Shown here: positions 44,577 through 53,232 of the stretch, in pieces
How the letters are laid out: every line of letters begins with the position of its first letter
Position numbering within the stretch: the stretch's first letter is position 1
Assembly: GCA_963700185.1 (NCBI GenBank)
Contig: CAVOWP010000013.1
Coordinates: 62,001-126,000 of the forward strand
Reading direction: 5' to 3'
DNA length: 64,000 nt
Source: AP-15 sp963700185
GTDB lineage: Bacteria; Pseudomonadota; Alphaproteobacteria; ATCC43930; CGMCC-115725
Position numbers and translations under genes: made by a program
The notes under the pieces: model-generated
What the model was told of the DNA's origin: nothing
Seen by the model: the letters and a program-made list of their open reading frames with translations, nothing else
The model's database searches: none

Positions 44577-45141
44577 ATGGCCGTCATGAGCGAGATCACG
44601 ATCCGGCCGGCGCGGCCGGGAGACGCGCGCGGTGTTGCCCGCCTCGATGTCGAGACCTGGCGCGCCACTTACGCCGGGGTGCTCTCCACGGCCTACCTCG
44701 TCGGATTGTCGGAACGGCGCCGCGAGGCAGGGTGGCGCGGCGTGATCCTGCGGGAGCCGCGGGATGTGCGCGTCGCGGTAGGTTCGAACGGCGCCATCCT
44801 CGGTTTTGGCAGCTGCGGACCCAATCGCGGAGACCGCTCTTTCACCGGTGAAGTGTTCACCCTTTACGTCGCCCCGGATTGGCAGAACCAAGGGATCGGG
44901 CGACGGCTGTTGATCGCCTTGTTCCGCCGGCTCGTCGCGTGCAGGGCGCCGTTCGGCGATCCTTTGGGTGCTGCGCGACAATCCGTCTCGGTTCTTCTAT
45001 GAGCGGCTCGGCGCCCACCAAGTGAGCCGAAAGCCAATCGCAGTCGGCGGCACGACGATCGAGGCCATCGCTTATGGTTGGCGTGATCTTCCCGGCTTTC
45101 TCGCCGAGGTCTCCAGCGAAGACCGCGAGTCCGAACCCTGA
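44577..45141 (+). CDS. GNAT-family N-acetyltransferase, frameshifted
   Basis: The first 115 residues show the GNAT fold: ITIRPARPGDARGVARLDVE, FTLYVAPDWQNQGIGRRLLI with the acetyl-CoA loop QNQGIG. Near 44945 the frame shifts by one base; then VLRDNPSRFFYERLGAHQVS follows, the classical motif B ending (NPxxxFYExxGF), to a stop at 45139-45141. Together about 185 residues, complete. ATG 44577 or 44586 could start. No clear target; stand-alone gene convergent with ccmG. Confidence 0.75.
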
Positions 45142-45155
45142 CTGCCCGCGCCGAG

Positions 45156-45695
45156 CTATTCGGCCCGACCGATTTGCTGGATCAGGGGCAGGATCTCGCT
45201 TTTGACATCCTCGGCGGTCAACGGACCGACGTGGCGAAGACGGATGTGGCCGGTGCCGTCCACGACATAGGTCTCCGGCACACCGTAAACCCCAAAATCG
45301 ATCGCGGTCGTGCCGTTGCGGTCGACCCCGATACGGCCGAAGGGGTTGCCGAGGCGTTCCAGAAAACGGCGCGTCTCTTCGGGTTTGTCCTTATACGCGA
45401 TGCCGTCGAGCGTGACCCCGGGAAGACGGCCCAGCGCCATCAGTTCGGCGTGCTCTTCGCGGCACGGGGCGCACCAGGACGCGAAGAAGTTGACGAGCGT
45501 CACGCGACCGTCGAGGTCGTTGCGGGTCAACCCGTTGGCGCTCTCGTAAAGACCGGGCAAGGCGAAATCGGGCGCCGGGCGGTCGATCAGCGCCGACGGC
45601 AGCAGGTGCGGATCATGCCTCAGACCGACCGCAAATGCGATCACCAGCACGGCGAACAGCGCCGCCGGCAAGAGGAACAAAAGCTTGCGTGCCAT
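45156..45695 (-). CDS. ccmG: Thiol:disulfide interchange protein CcmG/DsbE
   Basis: A periplasmic, membrane-anchored thioredoxin that reduces apocytochrome c before heme attachment. N-terminal anchor LLFLLPAALFAVLVIAFAVG, then RPAPDFALPGL, active site FFASWCAPCREEH (Cys 75 and 78), YKDKPEETRRFLERLGNPF and the cis-proline loop YGVPETYVVD. Length 179, typical. Starts three bases after the ccmE stop. Usually ccmF lies between ccmE and ccmG; it is absent here. Confidence 0.93.
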   Translation of the reverse strand: MARKLLFLLPAALFAVLVIAFAVGLRHDPHLLPSALIDRPAPDFALPGLYESANGLTRNDLDGRVTLVNFFASWCAPCREEHAELMALGRLPGVTLDGIAYKDKPEETRRFLERLGNPFGRIGVDRNGTTAIDFGVYGVPETYVVDGTGHIRLRHVGPLTAEDVKSEILPLIQQIGRAE

Positions 45696-45698
45696 GGA

Positions 45699-46169
45699 TC
45701 ATTTCTTCTGGGCCATTCCGGCCGGCGCCGCGCCGCCTTCCTGCCAATGCCCGCTCTTCTTCAGCGCGTCGACGACCTCGCGCGGCATGTAGTTCTCGTC
45801 GTGCTTGGCCAGCACGCTCGATGCGGCGAAGACCCCGTCGGGACGTAATTTTCCCTCAGCGACGGCGCCTTGCCCCTCGCGGAAGAGATCCGGCAGCAGG
45901 CCCTGGTAGACGACCGCGACGTCGTCCGCGCCATCGGTGATGCGGAACGAGAAGCTGCGCCCGTCGGCGCCACGCGACAGGCTTTGCGCCTCGACCAGAC
46001 CGCCGATCCGCACCCGGCGATCCGCCGCGACCGCCTTTGCCTTCAACTCGCTCGGGCTGTAGAAAAATACCAGATTGTCGTTGAACGCGCTCAACACCAG
46101 CACCGTGGCTCCGCCGAGAGCCGCCATGCCGAGAGCGAGCAACCCCAATCTCTGCTGCTTGCGGGTCAT
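45699..46169 (-). CDS. ccmE: Heme chaperone CcmE
   Basis: CcmE carries heme covalently in the periplasm. One membrane helix (LLALGMAALGGATVLVLSAF) leads into an OB-fold domain: NLVFFYSPSELKAKAVAADR, GGLVEAQSLSRGADG, and the heme-binding LAKHDENYMP with His 123 and Tyr 127. Length 156. The ATG overlaps the ccmD stop (ATGA). Confidence 0.95.
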   Translation of the reverse strand: MTRKQQRLGLLALGMAALGGATVLVLSAFNDNLVFFYSPSELKAKAVAADRRVRIGGLVEAQSLSRGADGRSFSFRITDGADDVAVVYQGLLPDLFREGQGAVAEGKLRPDGVFAASSVLAKHDENYMPREVVDALKKSGHWQEGGAAPAGMAQKK

Positions 46170-46339
46170 CGTCTCTTCCGGAGATCCTGCTGCAGCCGCT
46201 CCAGGGCGACGGTGCTCTCGCGGTAGCGCCGCCACGAGAATAAGGCGAGACCTCCGAGAACCGCGAACGCGACCCCATAGGCCGGCCACACGAACCCGGC
46301 ATAACCGCCCATCGCGAGAAAGGCGCCGATGTCGCCCAT
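46166..46339 (-). CDS. ccmD: Heme exporter protein CcmD
   Basis: A 57-residue protein between ccmC and ccmE. It reads MGDIGAFLAMGGYAGFVWPA, then YGVAFAVLGGLALFSWRRYR and ESTVALERLQQDLRKRR: one membrane helix and a basic cytoplasmic tail, the standard CcmD layout. CcmD helps release CcmE from CcmABC. Its ATG at 46339 overlaps the ccmC stop by one base and its stop overlaps the ccmE start by four. Confidence 0.9.
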   Translation of the reverse strand: MGDIGAFLAMGGYAGFVWPAYGVAFAVLGGLALFSWRRYRESTVALERLQQDLRKRR

Positions 46340-47148
46340 CACGGCACCGCGGTGCGGGCAGCAACGGCCCGCTCGCGCTCCGGACGCGCAGCGGGCACGT
46401 TACCGGCATTGAGCCGCAGCGCCATCGCCTTGCGCTCGTTCAGCGCGGTTCTCATGCGCAGCATCAGCAGCACGACAAACAGCAGCGTGAACCCCAAAGC
46501 CATGATCAGCAGCGGGGCGAGCATCGAGATGTCGATCCTGGGTCCGCCGATCCGCATGACGCTCGCCGGCTGATGCAAGGTGTTCCACCAATCGACGGAG
46601 AACTTGATGATCGGCAGGTTGACCACCCCGACCAGCGCCAGCACCGCGCCCGCCCTGCCGCCGCGCGTGGGATCGTCGAAGGCGTTCGCCAGCGCAATGT
46701 AGCCGAGGTAGAGAAAGAACAAGATCAGCACCGAGGTCAGCCGGGCGTCCCACACCCACCAGGCGCCCCACATCGGGCGACCCCACAGCGAGCCGGTGGC
46801 GAGGCAGACGAAGGTGAACGCGGCGCCGATCGGAGCGGCCGCGCGGGCCGCCACTTCGGCGAGCGGATGCCGCCAGACGAGCGCGACGGCGCTCGCCACC
46901 GCGACGAACAGGTAGACGCTGAGCGCCATCCAGGCAGCCGGAACATGCACGTACATGATCCGCACGGTGTCGCCCTGCTGGTAATCCGGCGGCGCCACGA
47001 CCAGCGACCAGAAAAGGCCGACCGCGAGGACGAGCACGGCCGCCCAACCGCACCACGGCACAGCCTTTGCGCTCAGCCGCATGAACCGCGCGGGGTTGGC
47101 GAGCCAATTAATCATCGCCGGATAGATGTAGTCCCGATATTGCGTCAA
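46339..47148 (-). CDS. ccmC: Heme transporter subunit CcmC
   Basis: A six-helix membrane protein that transfers heme to CcmE. The tryptophan-rich signature WGAWWVWDARLTSVLILFFL starts at residue 127; heme-ligand histidines are in MYVHVPAAWMAL (near 68) and STLHQP-like NTLHQPASV (near 185). Length 269, longer than many because of a C-terminal basic extension. Lies 22 bases after ccmB. Confidence 0.95.
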   Translation of the reverse strand: MTQYRDYIYPAMINWLANPARFMRLSAKAVPWCGWAAVLVLAVGLFWSLVVAPPDYQQGDTVRIMYVHVPAAWMALSVYLFVAVASAVALVWRHPLAEVAARAAAPIGAAFTFVCLATGSLWGRPMWGAWWVWDARLTSVLILFFLYLGYIALANAFDDPTRGGRAGAVLALVGVVNLPIIKFSVDWWNTLHQPASVMRIGGPRIDISMLAPLLIMALGFTLLFVVLLMLRMRTALNERKAMALRLNAGNVPAARPERERAVAARTAVP

Positions 47149-47170
47149 GTCAGCATCGACGATGCCGCGC

Positions 47171-47836
47171 TTACTCCAGCGCCTGGCGCAAGGCCGCAGC
47201 GCTCGCCCATGGACAGAGCGCCAGAGCCGCCAAGGTGACCGCGCAGAGGATCAGCAGATAAGCGCGGGCGCCGTTGCCGGCGGCGCTCGCCTCCACCGCC
47301 CCGGCGCCAAAGATCAGCGGCGGGATGTAGAGAGGCAGGACGAGGAGCGACAGCACGACGCCTTGACGCCGAGCCCCCAGGCTCAACGCCGCGGCGACGC
47401 TGCCGATCAGGCTCAGCGCCGGGGTGCCGATCAACAGGCTCGCGAACAATGTCGCGATCGACCCTGGATCGAGATCGACGAGCAGCGCGAGAAACGGGCT
47501 GGTCAGCGCCAGCGGCAGGCCGGTCGCCACCCAATGCGCAGCGCATTTTGCGAGCACCGCAAGCTCGAGAGGGAGGCTCGAAAGGGCCAGCAGATCGAGT
47601 TCGCCGTCCTGATAATCCGCCTCGAACAGCCGGTCGAGCGACAACAGAGCCGCGAGCAGCGCCGCCACCCAGATGATGCCGGCACCGATCCGCTGCAGGA
47701 CCTCCGGCTCGGGACCGACGCCGAACGGGAACAGCACGACAGCGAGAACAAAGAACCCGATGACGAGACCGGTGTCGCCGCCCTGGCGCAAGGCGAGGCT
47801 CAGATCGCGCCGAAAGAGGCCGAGAAACGCCGCCAT
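47171..47836 (-). CDS. ccmB: Heme exporter permease CcmB
   Basis: A 221-residue membrane subunit with six helices: FLGLFRRDLSLALRQGGDTG, VIGFFVLAVVLFPFGVGPEP, EADYQDGELDLLALSSLPLE and LVLPLYIPPLIFGAGAVEAS, all close to CcmB consensus. It pairs with CcmA to drive release of holo-CcmE. ATG at 47836, three bases after the ccmA stop. Confidence 0.93.
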   Translation of the reverse strand: MAAFLGLFRRDLSLALRQGGDTGLVIGFFVLAVVLFPFGVGPEPEVLQRIGAGIIWVAALLAALLSLDRLFEADYQDGELDLLALSSLPLELAVLAKCAAHWVATGLPLALTSPFLALLVDLDPGSIATLFASLLIGTPALSLIGSVAAALSLGARRQGVVLSLLVLPLYIPPLIFGAGAVEASAAGNGARAYLLILCAVTLAALALCPWASAAALRQALE

Positions 47837-47838
47837 CG

Positions 47839-48502
47839 TCAGCCGGCGGCTGCATGGTCCGATAGCGGCGCAAAGGCATCGAGGGTGATGGCGGTGGCGG
47901 CGCCGATGTCGATCGGCGTGATGGCTGGCGACGACGACACGTCCGCCGGCGGCACGATGCTCGGCGATCGCATGTTCGAGTCGCGATTGGTTTTCATGGT
48001 CGAGCGCGCTGGTCGGTTCGTCGAGCAGCCAGATCGACGCCGGCGCCGCGATCAGACGGGCGAGCGCGACCCGCCGACGCTGGCCCGCGGAAAGCCAGCG
48101 GCATGGCCAGTCGGCAACCCGGTCGAGGGCGAATGCGGCCAGCGCTGCTTCGAGGAGGCGCGGCGCCCGGCTCGACTTCGTACCCCGGAGCGCTGCCCAG
48201 AACGCCAGGGTTTCGCGCGGCGTCAGGCCGGGTTTTACGCCATCCTGATGGCCGACAAAGTCCAGCTGCGCGCGATAGGCGGCGCTCTCGGCCTCGACTG
48301 GCGCCGCGCCCCAGAGAAGACGGCCGCTGGCCGGCGTGATCAGTGTGGCGAGGACACGCAACAGGCTGGTCTTGCCGCTGCCGTTGGCTCCGGTGAGCAG
48401 CAGAGCGCCTCCTGCCGGCAGGCGAAACGAGAGCCCGGCAAAGACCAGACGCTCGCCGCGCCGGCAAGCGAGACCCTCGGCGACCAGATCGGGTTCGGTC
48501 AA
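47839..48502 (-). CDS. ccmA: ABC ATPase CcmA, frameshifted near the C-terminus
   Basis: The ATPase of the CcmAB complex. LACRRGERLVFAGLSFRLPA, Walker A LTGANGSGKTSLLRVLA (near residue 34), signature WLSAGQRRRVALARLI (near 137), Walker B IWLLDEPTSALD and H-loop VVASHH. Right after the H-loop (about 47940) one base must be dropped; the reading then ends ITPIDIGAATAITLDAFAPL to TGA at 47839-47841, before ccmB. The uncorrected frame runs straight through into ccmB. Start is TTG 48502, only 14 bases from an intrinsic terminator (48517-48552), with no good ribosome binding site. Confidence 0.88.
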
Positions 48503-48516
48503 CGCGCTCGGCGGGC

Positions 48517-48620
48517 AAAAAAGCGGCTCCGGTGGGGGAAAACCGGAGCCGCGTGGCCACGGTCGAATTGCTCGACCGAGTACGAGGTTTGGGGGACAAA
48601 CCTGTAAGGATCAACCTTAC
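48517..48620 (-). ncRNA. Four-hairpin RNA with intrinsic terminator: small RNA or ccmA leader
   Basis: On the minus strand four hairpins follow each other: GTAAGG/CCTTAC (48620-48604), AGGTTTG/CAAACCT with loop TCCCC (48603-48585), CGGTCGA/TCGACCG (48578-48560), and a 10-bp terminator GCGGCTCCGG/CCGGAGCCGC with loop TTTTCCCCCA (48552-48523) then six T (48522-48517). Between the third and fourth, CGTGGCCACG is itself a palindrome. The element starts about 64 bases after the PaaK-like gene and ends 14 bases before the ccmA start codon. It is either an independent small RNA with C-rich loops or a transcription-attenuating leader of the ccm operon. I recognise no Rfam family. Confidence 0.65.
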
Positions 48621-48683
48621 GCATACAATATTGGGAGTCGATTGGGACGCCGGTTTGAAAAAATTGTGACCATTCGGTGAATT

Positions 48684-49935
48684 TCAATTCAATTGCCGTC
48701 GATCCTCGATCAGCTTGCCGTCGGCGGGCAGGCTGCCTTCCGGCACGCGGCTGACCGTGCCGCGCAATTTGGTGACGGCCTGCAGGGTTTCGGCGATATG
48801 TCCCAGATCTTCCGCCGGTTCGCCGAGTTCGGCCAACAGGGTCATCTCGTCGGTGCTGCGCGGCCGCTCCACCACGAGGCGGGCGCGGATGATCGATTTG
48901 TGGCGCCGCAGAACCTCGGCGACCTGCTCGGGGTGCACGAACATGCCGCGCACCTTGGTGGTCTGGTCGGCGCGGCCGAGCCAGCCCTTGATCCGATGGT
49001 TTGTCCGGCCGCATGGGCTCGGGCCCGGCAGCATCGCCGACAGATCGCCGGTGGCAAAGCGGATCAGCGGATATTCCGGCGTCAATGTCGTTACGACGAC
49101 CTCGCCGACCTCGCCGGGAGCCACCGGCTCTCCGGTGCCCGGCAGGACCAGCTCGAGAATGATCCCCTCATCGACCACCATGCCTTCGCAAAGCTCGCCC
49201 TGCGCGGCTCGTGCTCTCATAAGCGATGATGCCGATATCCGCGGTCCCGTAGCACTGCAGCACGCCGAGCCCGCGACTGCCGAATTCGGCGCGCAGCGCC
49301 GACGGCAGGGCTTCCGCCCCGACCAGCGCCTTCTTCAGCGACGAGACGTCGCCGCCCTCGCTCGCCGCGCGGTCGAGCAGGACCTTGAGGAAGGACGGCG
49401 TCCCGACATAGCCGACCGGCCGCAGATCGGCGATCGTGCGCAATTGCTGCTCGGTCTGGCCGGTGCCGGCGGGGATCACCGGGCAGCCGAGCGCTTCTGC
49501 GCCGCTCTCGACCATCGCCCCCGCCGGGGTCAGATGATACGAGAAGGTGTTGTGCACGAGATCGCCGGCGCGAAACCCGGCGGCGAAGAGGGCACGCGCA
49601 AACCGCCAGTAATCCGGCCGCCGACCCTCCGGTTCGTAGATCGGCCCGGGCGACACGAAGACCCGTCGGAAGGCGGATATCGGCGCCGCCGTCAAGCCGC
49701 CAAACGGGGGGGCCTGCCGCTGCAGCTCGATCAGTTCGGATTTGCGGGTCAGCGGCAATTCGGCCAAGGCGCGCCGGTCGACGACATCTTCCGGATGAAC
49801 CCCGGCGAGCAGCTGGCGATAGGCGGGCGCGCGCTCCTGCGCTGCGGCAATGATCTGCGGCAATGCCGACATCAAAGCCGCTTCGCGCTCGGCCGGATCG
49901 CGTGTCTCAAGCGTGTCGTAGAACTGCGTCTCCAC
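48684..49935 (-). CDS. Phenylacetate-CoA ligase-like AMP-forming enzyme, frameshifted
   Basis: ANL-superfamily ligases of the PaaK type activate aromatic acids with ATP and CoA. Present: SPGPIYEPEGRRPDYWRFAR (near residue 95), PAGTGQTEQQLRTIADL (the P-loop-like region, near 150), YVGTPSFLKVLL, and CYGTADIGIIAYE (near 240, the acid-binding motif). A frame change near 49212 follows; then LCEGMVVDEGIILELVLPGT, GEVVVTTLTPEYPLIRFATG DL and the C-terminal QTTKVRGMFVHPEQVAEVLR. Corrected length about 415, typical. Transcribed alone, ahead of the RNA element. Natural acid unknown. Confidence 0.82.
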
Positions 49936-50129
49936 CCGAAGCCTCCCTACGCTGCAGGCGTCAAACCCGCCCAGTCTGCCCCGGACCGAACCGACGCATC
50001 AAGCTCCACGGCTGGCAAAACTGGGTAACTTCCCCGGCCGTTGTTTTCGGGTCCACCCCAAACAGCCTTGAGGATTTTTGCCGGCCATCCGCAGATCGGC
50101 CGGAGCCCCTTACCCTGCCAATTCAACGC

Positions 50130-50156
50130 AAAAAACCCGCCGACGGCGCCGGCGGG
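50130..50156 (-). terminator. Intrinsic terminator of the small secreted protein gene
   Basis: CCCGCCG (50136-50142) pairs with CGGCGGG (50150-50156), and six A on the plus strand (50130-50135) give a U-run at the 3' end on the minus strand, 45 bases after the stop codon of the gene at 50201. Confidence 0.75.
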
Positions 50157-50200
50157 TTTCGAACGTTCGGATATACGGGCGCTGGCGCGCCGCGTAATTG

Positions 50201-50503
50201 TTAGTGTGGTCTAGGACCAAGCTTGGAGGTGTATGGATGGCGGCTTGGGGCATTGTCGTCATCGGTTGCCTCATAATGCACGTCTTTGCCCGCGGAACTC
50301 GATCCTGGCTGCGGGCCGACCGATGTCGAATAGGGATGCTGCCACTTATCGGTTCCATTAGTGGAAGACGAGGGCGTTGTAACTGCCGGAGCCGTTGCAG
50401 GGCTGCTCGGCGGCAGCGACGTGACCGACTGGGCATGCGCGATTGCCGCGGCACCGGCCAATACCCCTAAACTCACAACGGCCGATTTGAGCAAGCTCGA
50501 CAT
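50201..50503 (-). CDS. Small secreted Pro/Ser/Thr-rich protein
   Basis: A 100-residue product with a signal peptide (LLKSAVVSLGVLAGAAAIAHAQ, shown here as the hydrophobic core VVSLGVLAGAAAIAHA) cleaved after AHA. The mature part of about 77 residues is low complexity: SSPATAPAVTTPSSSTNG, with a duplicated motif, WQHPYSTSVGPQPG and SRHPYTSKLGPRPH. That HPY-x5-GP-P repeat is the only recognisable feature. Divergent from the LysR gene with 86 bases between, so the regulator may control it. Ends at an intrinsic terminator. Confidence 0.65.
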   Translation of the reverse strand: MSSLLKSAVVSLGVLAGAAAIAHAQSVTSLPPSSPATAPAVTTPSSSTNGTDKWQHPYSTSVGPQPGSSSAGKDVHYEATDDDNAPSRHPYTSKLGPRPH

Positions 50504-50589
50504 AGCGGCGTCTCCAGATCCTTGGTTGATTCATCAGAAGGTTGCCTCAAATCCCGCCTGCACGCGAATGATAGTTGTGCATCGCAAGC

Positions 50590-51561
50590 ATGAATGATTT
50601 GCATTTCCATACACTCGATCTGAACCTGCTGCGGGTCTTCGACACGCTGATCGAGGAACGCAGCGTCACGCGCGCCGGCGAGCGGCTCGGGTTGAGCCAG
50701 TCGGCAATCAGCCATGCGCTGAACCGGCTGCGCTATGTGCTTCATGATGAACTGTTTGTGCGGGTGGCGGACGGCATGCGGCCGACACCGCGGGCCGCCG
50801 AAATTGCGCCGCGGCTCCGCGAGGGGCTGCTGCAGCTTCAGCTGGCGCTGGGGCCGACCGAATTCGTGCCCGAACGGACAGAGCGGCGTTTCACGATCGC
50901 CTGCGGCGAGTATGTCGGCACAGTCCTGGTTCCTGGCTTTATTGCCCGGGTGCGGGCTCTCGCGCCAAATGCCGAACTGCGCATCCGGCCGAGCAATGTG
51001 GGAGTGACAGAGGCGCTGCTCGCCGGTCGCATCGATCTCGCGATAGGGAGCTTCAGACGAGTGCCCGAACCCTTTGTCTGTGAAACCTTGTTTCAGGAGA
51101 CCCGAGTCTGGGTACTGAGCGCCGACCACCCGGCGGCCGACACCGAACTGACCCTCGAAGGTCTCGCCTCACTCTCGCATCTGATCATCTCCGGTACCGG
51201 CGAGGACGAGCACGCGGTCAACGGTTATGTCAGCGACCACGGGCTCGAACGGCTGGTCACCCGCAGCGAGGTCGGGTTGCTGCAAGCGGCGTTGACGGCG
51301 CGCGGATTGCGCCGCATGGTCGGCCTGACGACGCCGCATTTCCCCGCCGCGCTCGCAGTGGTCAGCCAATCCGACATGGCGGCGCCGTTGCCACGCCGTC
51401 TCGCAGCCGCCTTCGCCAACGGGTATCGTCTCAAGCTGTTCGAACCTCCCTATACGTCGCCGCCTTTCGACATCATGGCATTGTGGCACCGCGACCATGG
51501 CGAGGACCGCGCCGTCGCCTGGCTGCGGAATGTGTTGCGGGAGGTCGCGGCGGGTCTGTGA
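50590..51561 (+). CDS. LysR-family transcriptional regulator
   Basis: The N-terminal winged helix reads LDLNLLRVFDTLIEERSVTR and AGERLGLSQSAISHALNRLR (residues 9-48), a NodD/PcpR-type LysR domain. The effector-binding domain has FTIACGEYVGTVLVPGFIAR and ends GYRLKLFEPPYTSPPFDIMA with LWHRDHGEDRAVAWLRNVL. Length 323, typical. ATG 50590 gives the family start; TTG 50575 is upstream. LysR proteins often regulate a divergent neighbour, here the small secreted protein. Inducer unknown. Confidence 0.9.
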   Translation: MNDLHFHTLDLNLLRVFDTLIEERSVTRAGERLGLSQSAISHALNRLRYVLHDELFVRVADGMRPTPRAAEIAPRLREGLLQLQLALGPTEFVPERTERRFTIACGEYVGTVLVPGFIARVRALAPNAELRIRPSNVGVTEALLAGRIDLAIGSFRRVPEPFVCETLFQETRVWVLSADHPAADTELTLEGLASLSHLIISGTGEDEHAVNGYVSDHGLERLVTRSEVGLLQAALTARGLRRMVGLTTPHFPAALAVVSQSDMAAPLPRRLAAAFANGYRLKLFEPPYTSPPFDIMALWHRDHGEDRAVAWLRNVLREVAAGL

Positions 51562-51575
51562 CCGCGGGGGGAAAC

Positions 51576-51604
51576 AAAAAGGCCCGCCGACACCGCGGCG
51601 GGCC
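51576..51604 (-). terminator. Intrinsic terminator between convergent LysR and porin genes
   Basis: GGCCCGCCG (51581-51589) pairs with CGGCGGGCC (51596-51604). AAAAA before the stem on the plus strand gives a U-run on the minus strand, so it mainly ends the porin transcript, 25 bases after its stop. Confidence 0.75.
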
Positions 51605-51628
51605 TCGAAGGTCGGATGTTCACGATGT

Positions 51629-53232
51629 TTAGAACTTGACGCGGAACTTGCCGATCAAGGTTTCCTCATCGCCCTTGATGCTCGCAGAGGCGGTCTGGCG
51701 TTGCCCCCAGAAAAATTCGACGCCGGCATCGACGAACGCAACCGGACTCCAGATCAAGTTGAAATGCGCCGTCTGCAGCACCCTGTTCGAGACGACCCCC
51801 TGCGTCGGCCCGATCAGCGACGTTGGATAACCAGTATAGGCGTAACCGTAGACCGCGGTGGATCGTAAGTTGGGCAGCCAGAAGTGCTGGTAGCCGAGAG
51901 CATAGCCGTATTCGAATATCGGCTTGACCAGGATGTTTGCTGCGGCGGCGGGAGTGGTCGGAGGCGAGAGGAAATTGGTCGCCAGTGCCGCGTTGTTGCT
52001 CTCGTTGATATACCGCCCGATGCCGTTGCCAACCGTGAACTGGAACTGAAAGTCGTCTTTTGCCCAACCAAACCAGCCCGGTTTGACGTCGCCGGAAATG
52101 CCGCCGCCACCGCCGACGAATGTCCTGTCGACAAATCTGCCGTCGTTGAGTGTGAGTGTCGGACGCACCACGCCGCGGAAATCGACGTGACCCCAAGGCT
52201 GCGACCAATAGGATGCAAAGGTGAGGTCGGGCGCCGAGGCCTTGGTGGGATTGAAGGCCAAGGCACACCCGGCGGTCGCGCTGATCAGCTGTCCGTTGGC
52301 GACGCAGCCCGTTGTCGTCCCGCTGGTCACGGGGTTCTGGCCGAGGTTGGTATCCGACCATAACATTGCCGGCCGGTGTAACGATGTCGGTCTCGGGGGT
52401 TTCGGCCGAGACCGACCAGGCACTGCCCCATGGCCCGTTATAGGTGTAGCGTACCTGAGGAATGCGGGTCACCCCGGCGAAACCGGCAGGGCCGCCGAAA
52501 TCGAGCGTCTCGGGGTTGGCGTCAGGGTCGGAGAAGTTCGAGTTCGCCTGTCCGGCGAGGAAACCGCCGAGGGTGCCATACGCATATCGCAACCGCGGGA
52601 TCAAACTATCCGAGACCGTCGTCGGGTGGTTTGTGCTGAAGTTGTTGCCGCCCGCAAAGTCGAATTCTACGAAAGTCCGTGAACTCGCCCCAGGCGGTCG
52701 GTGTGCGCGTCTCGACGTTGAGACGCGTTTCCCGAGGGCTCTGCGAGAAGACGCCGTTGCCGCGTGAGCTGGCCGTGCTTTGCGGCACGAGATTTCCGGG
52801 GGTCGGGAAGCCCGGAACCGTGGTAACAGCGTGCGTGTTGAGTGGAGCCGACTCCAGATTGCCGGTGACACCTACGGTCGTGCTCTGGGTACCGTTCGGA
52901 GGGCCGCCGACGAAATAGTAGTCGAAGGTCTCGTCGATAAACCCGCCGACGCGGATCGAGGTATCGGTGCCCGGGATCAGGAACGAGCGCGGGAAACTGC
53001 CACCGAGCATGGCCTGACCCGGCACCGCCTCGGCGCCGTAGCCCCCGGGAACGCCCGGCCGTCCTTGCGAGGCCTGAGCCAGCTGGTCGATCCGCCGCTG
53101 GAGCAGTTCCTGGTTGGCGCGAAGATCCGCGAGCTCGTCGGCGCTCGCCGCCGGAAGACCCGTCAGCAGCGCGACCGTCGCGGCCAAGCCCCCAATCGCC
53201 GCGGCCCTACCGATATTCCGCTTTCTGATCAT
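51629..53232 (-). CDS. DcaP-like outer membrane porin, two frame changes
   Basis: The N-terminus has a signal peptide (AATVALLTGLPAASA) and a short coiled coil (LADLRANQELLQRRIDQLAQ), then SFLIPGTDTSIRVGGFIDET with the DcaP-family opening. Frame changes near 52680 (PTAWGEF continues RTFVEFDFAGGNNFS) and near 52365 (TPAGNVM continues LWSDTNLGQNPV) must be joined. Amphipathic beta strands follow to the end, IGKFRVKF with terminal Phe as in beta-barrels. DcaP proteins are trimeric porins for small anionic molecules. Corrected length about 530 residues. Its transport substrate is unknown. Confidence 0.78.

Noticed and set aside
48499..48625. Short minus-strand frame starting MRKVDPYRFVPQTS as a leader peptide of ccmA
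   Set aside because: It spans all four hairpins and the terminator, with no ribosome binding site before its ATG. The RNA structure explains the sequence better, though a leader peptide cannot be wholly excluded.
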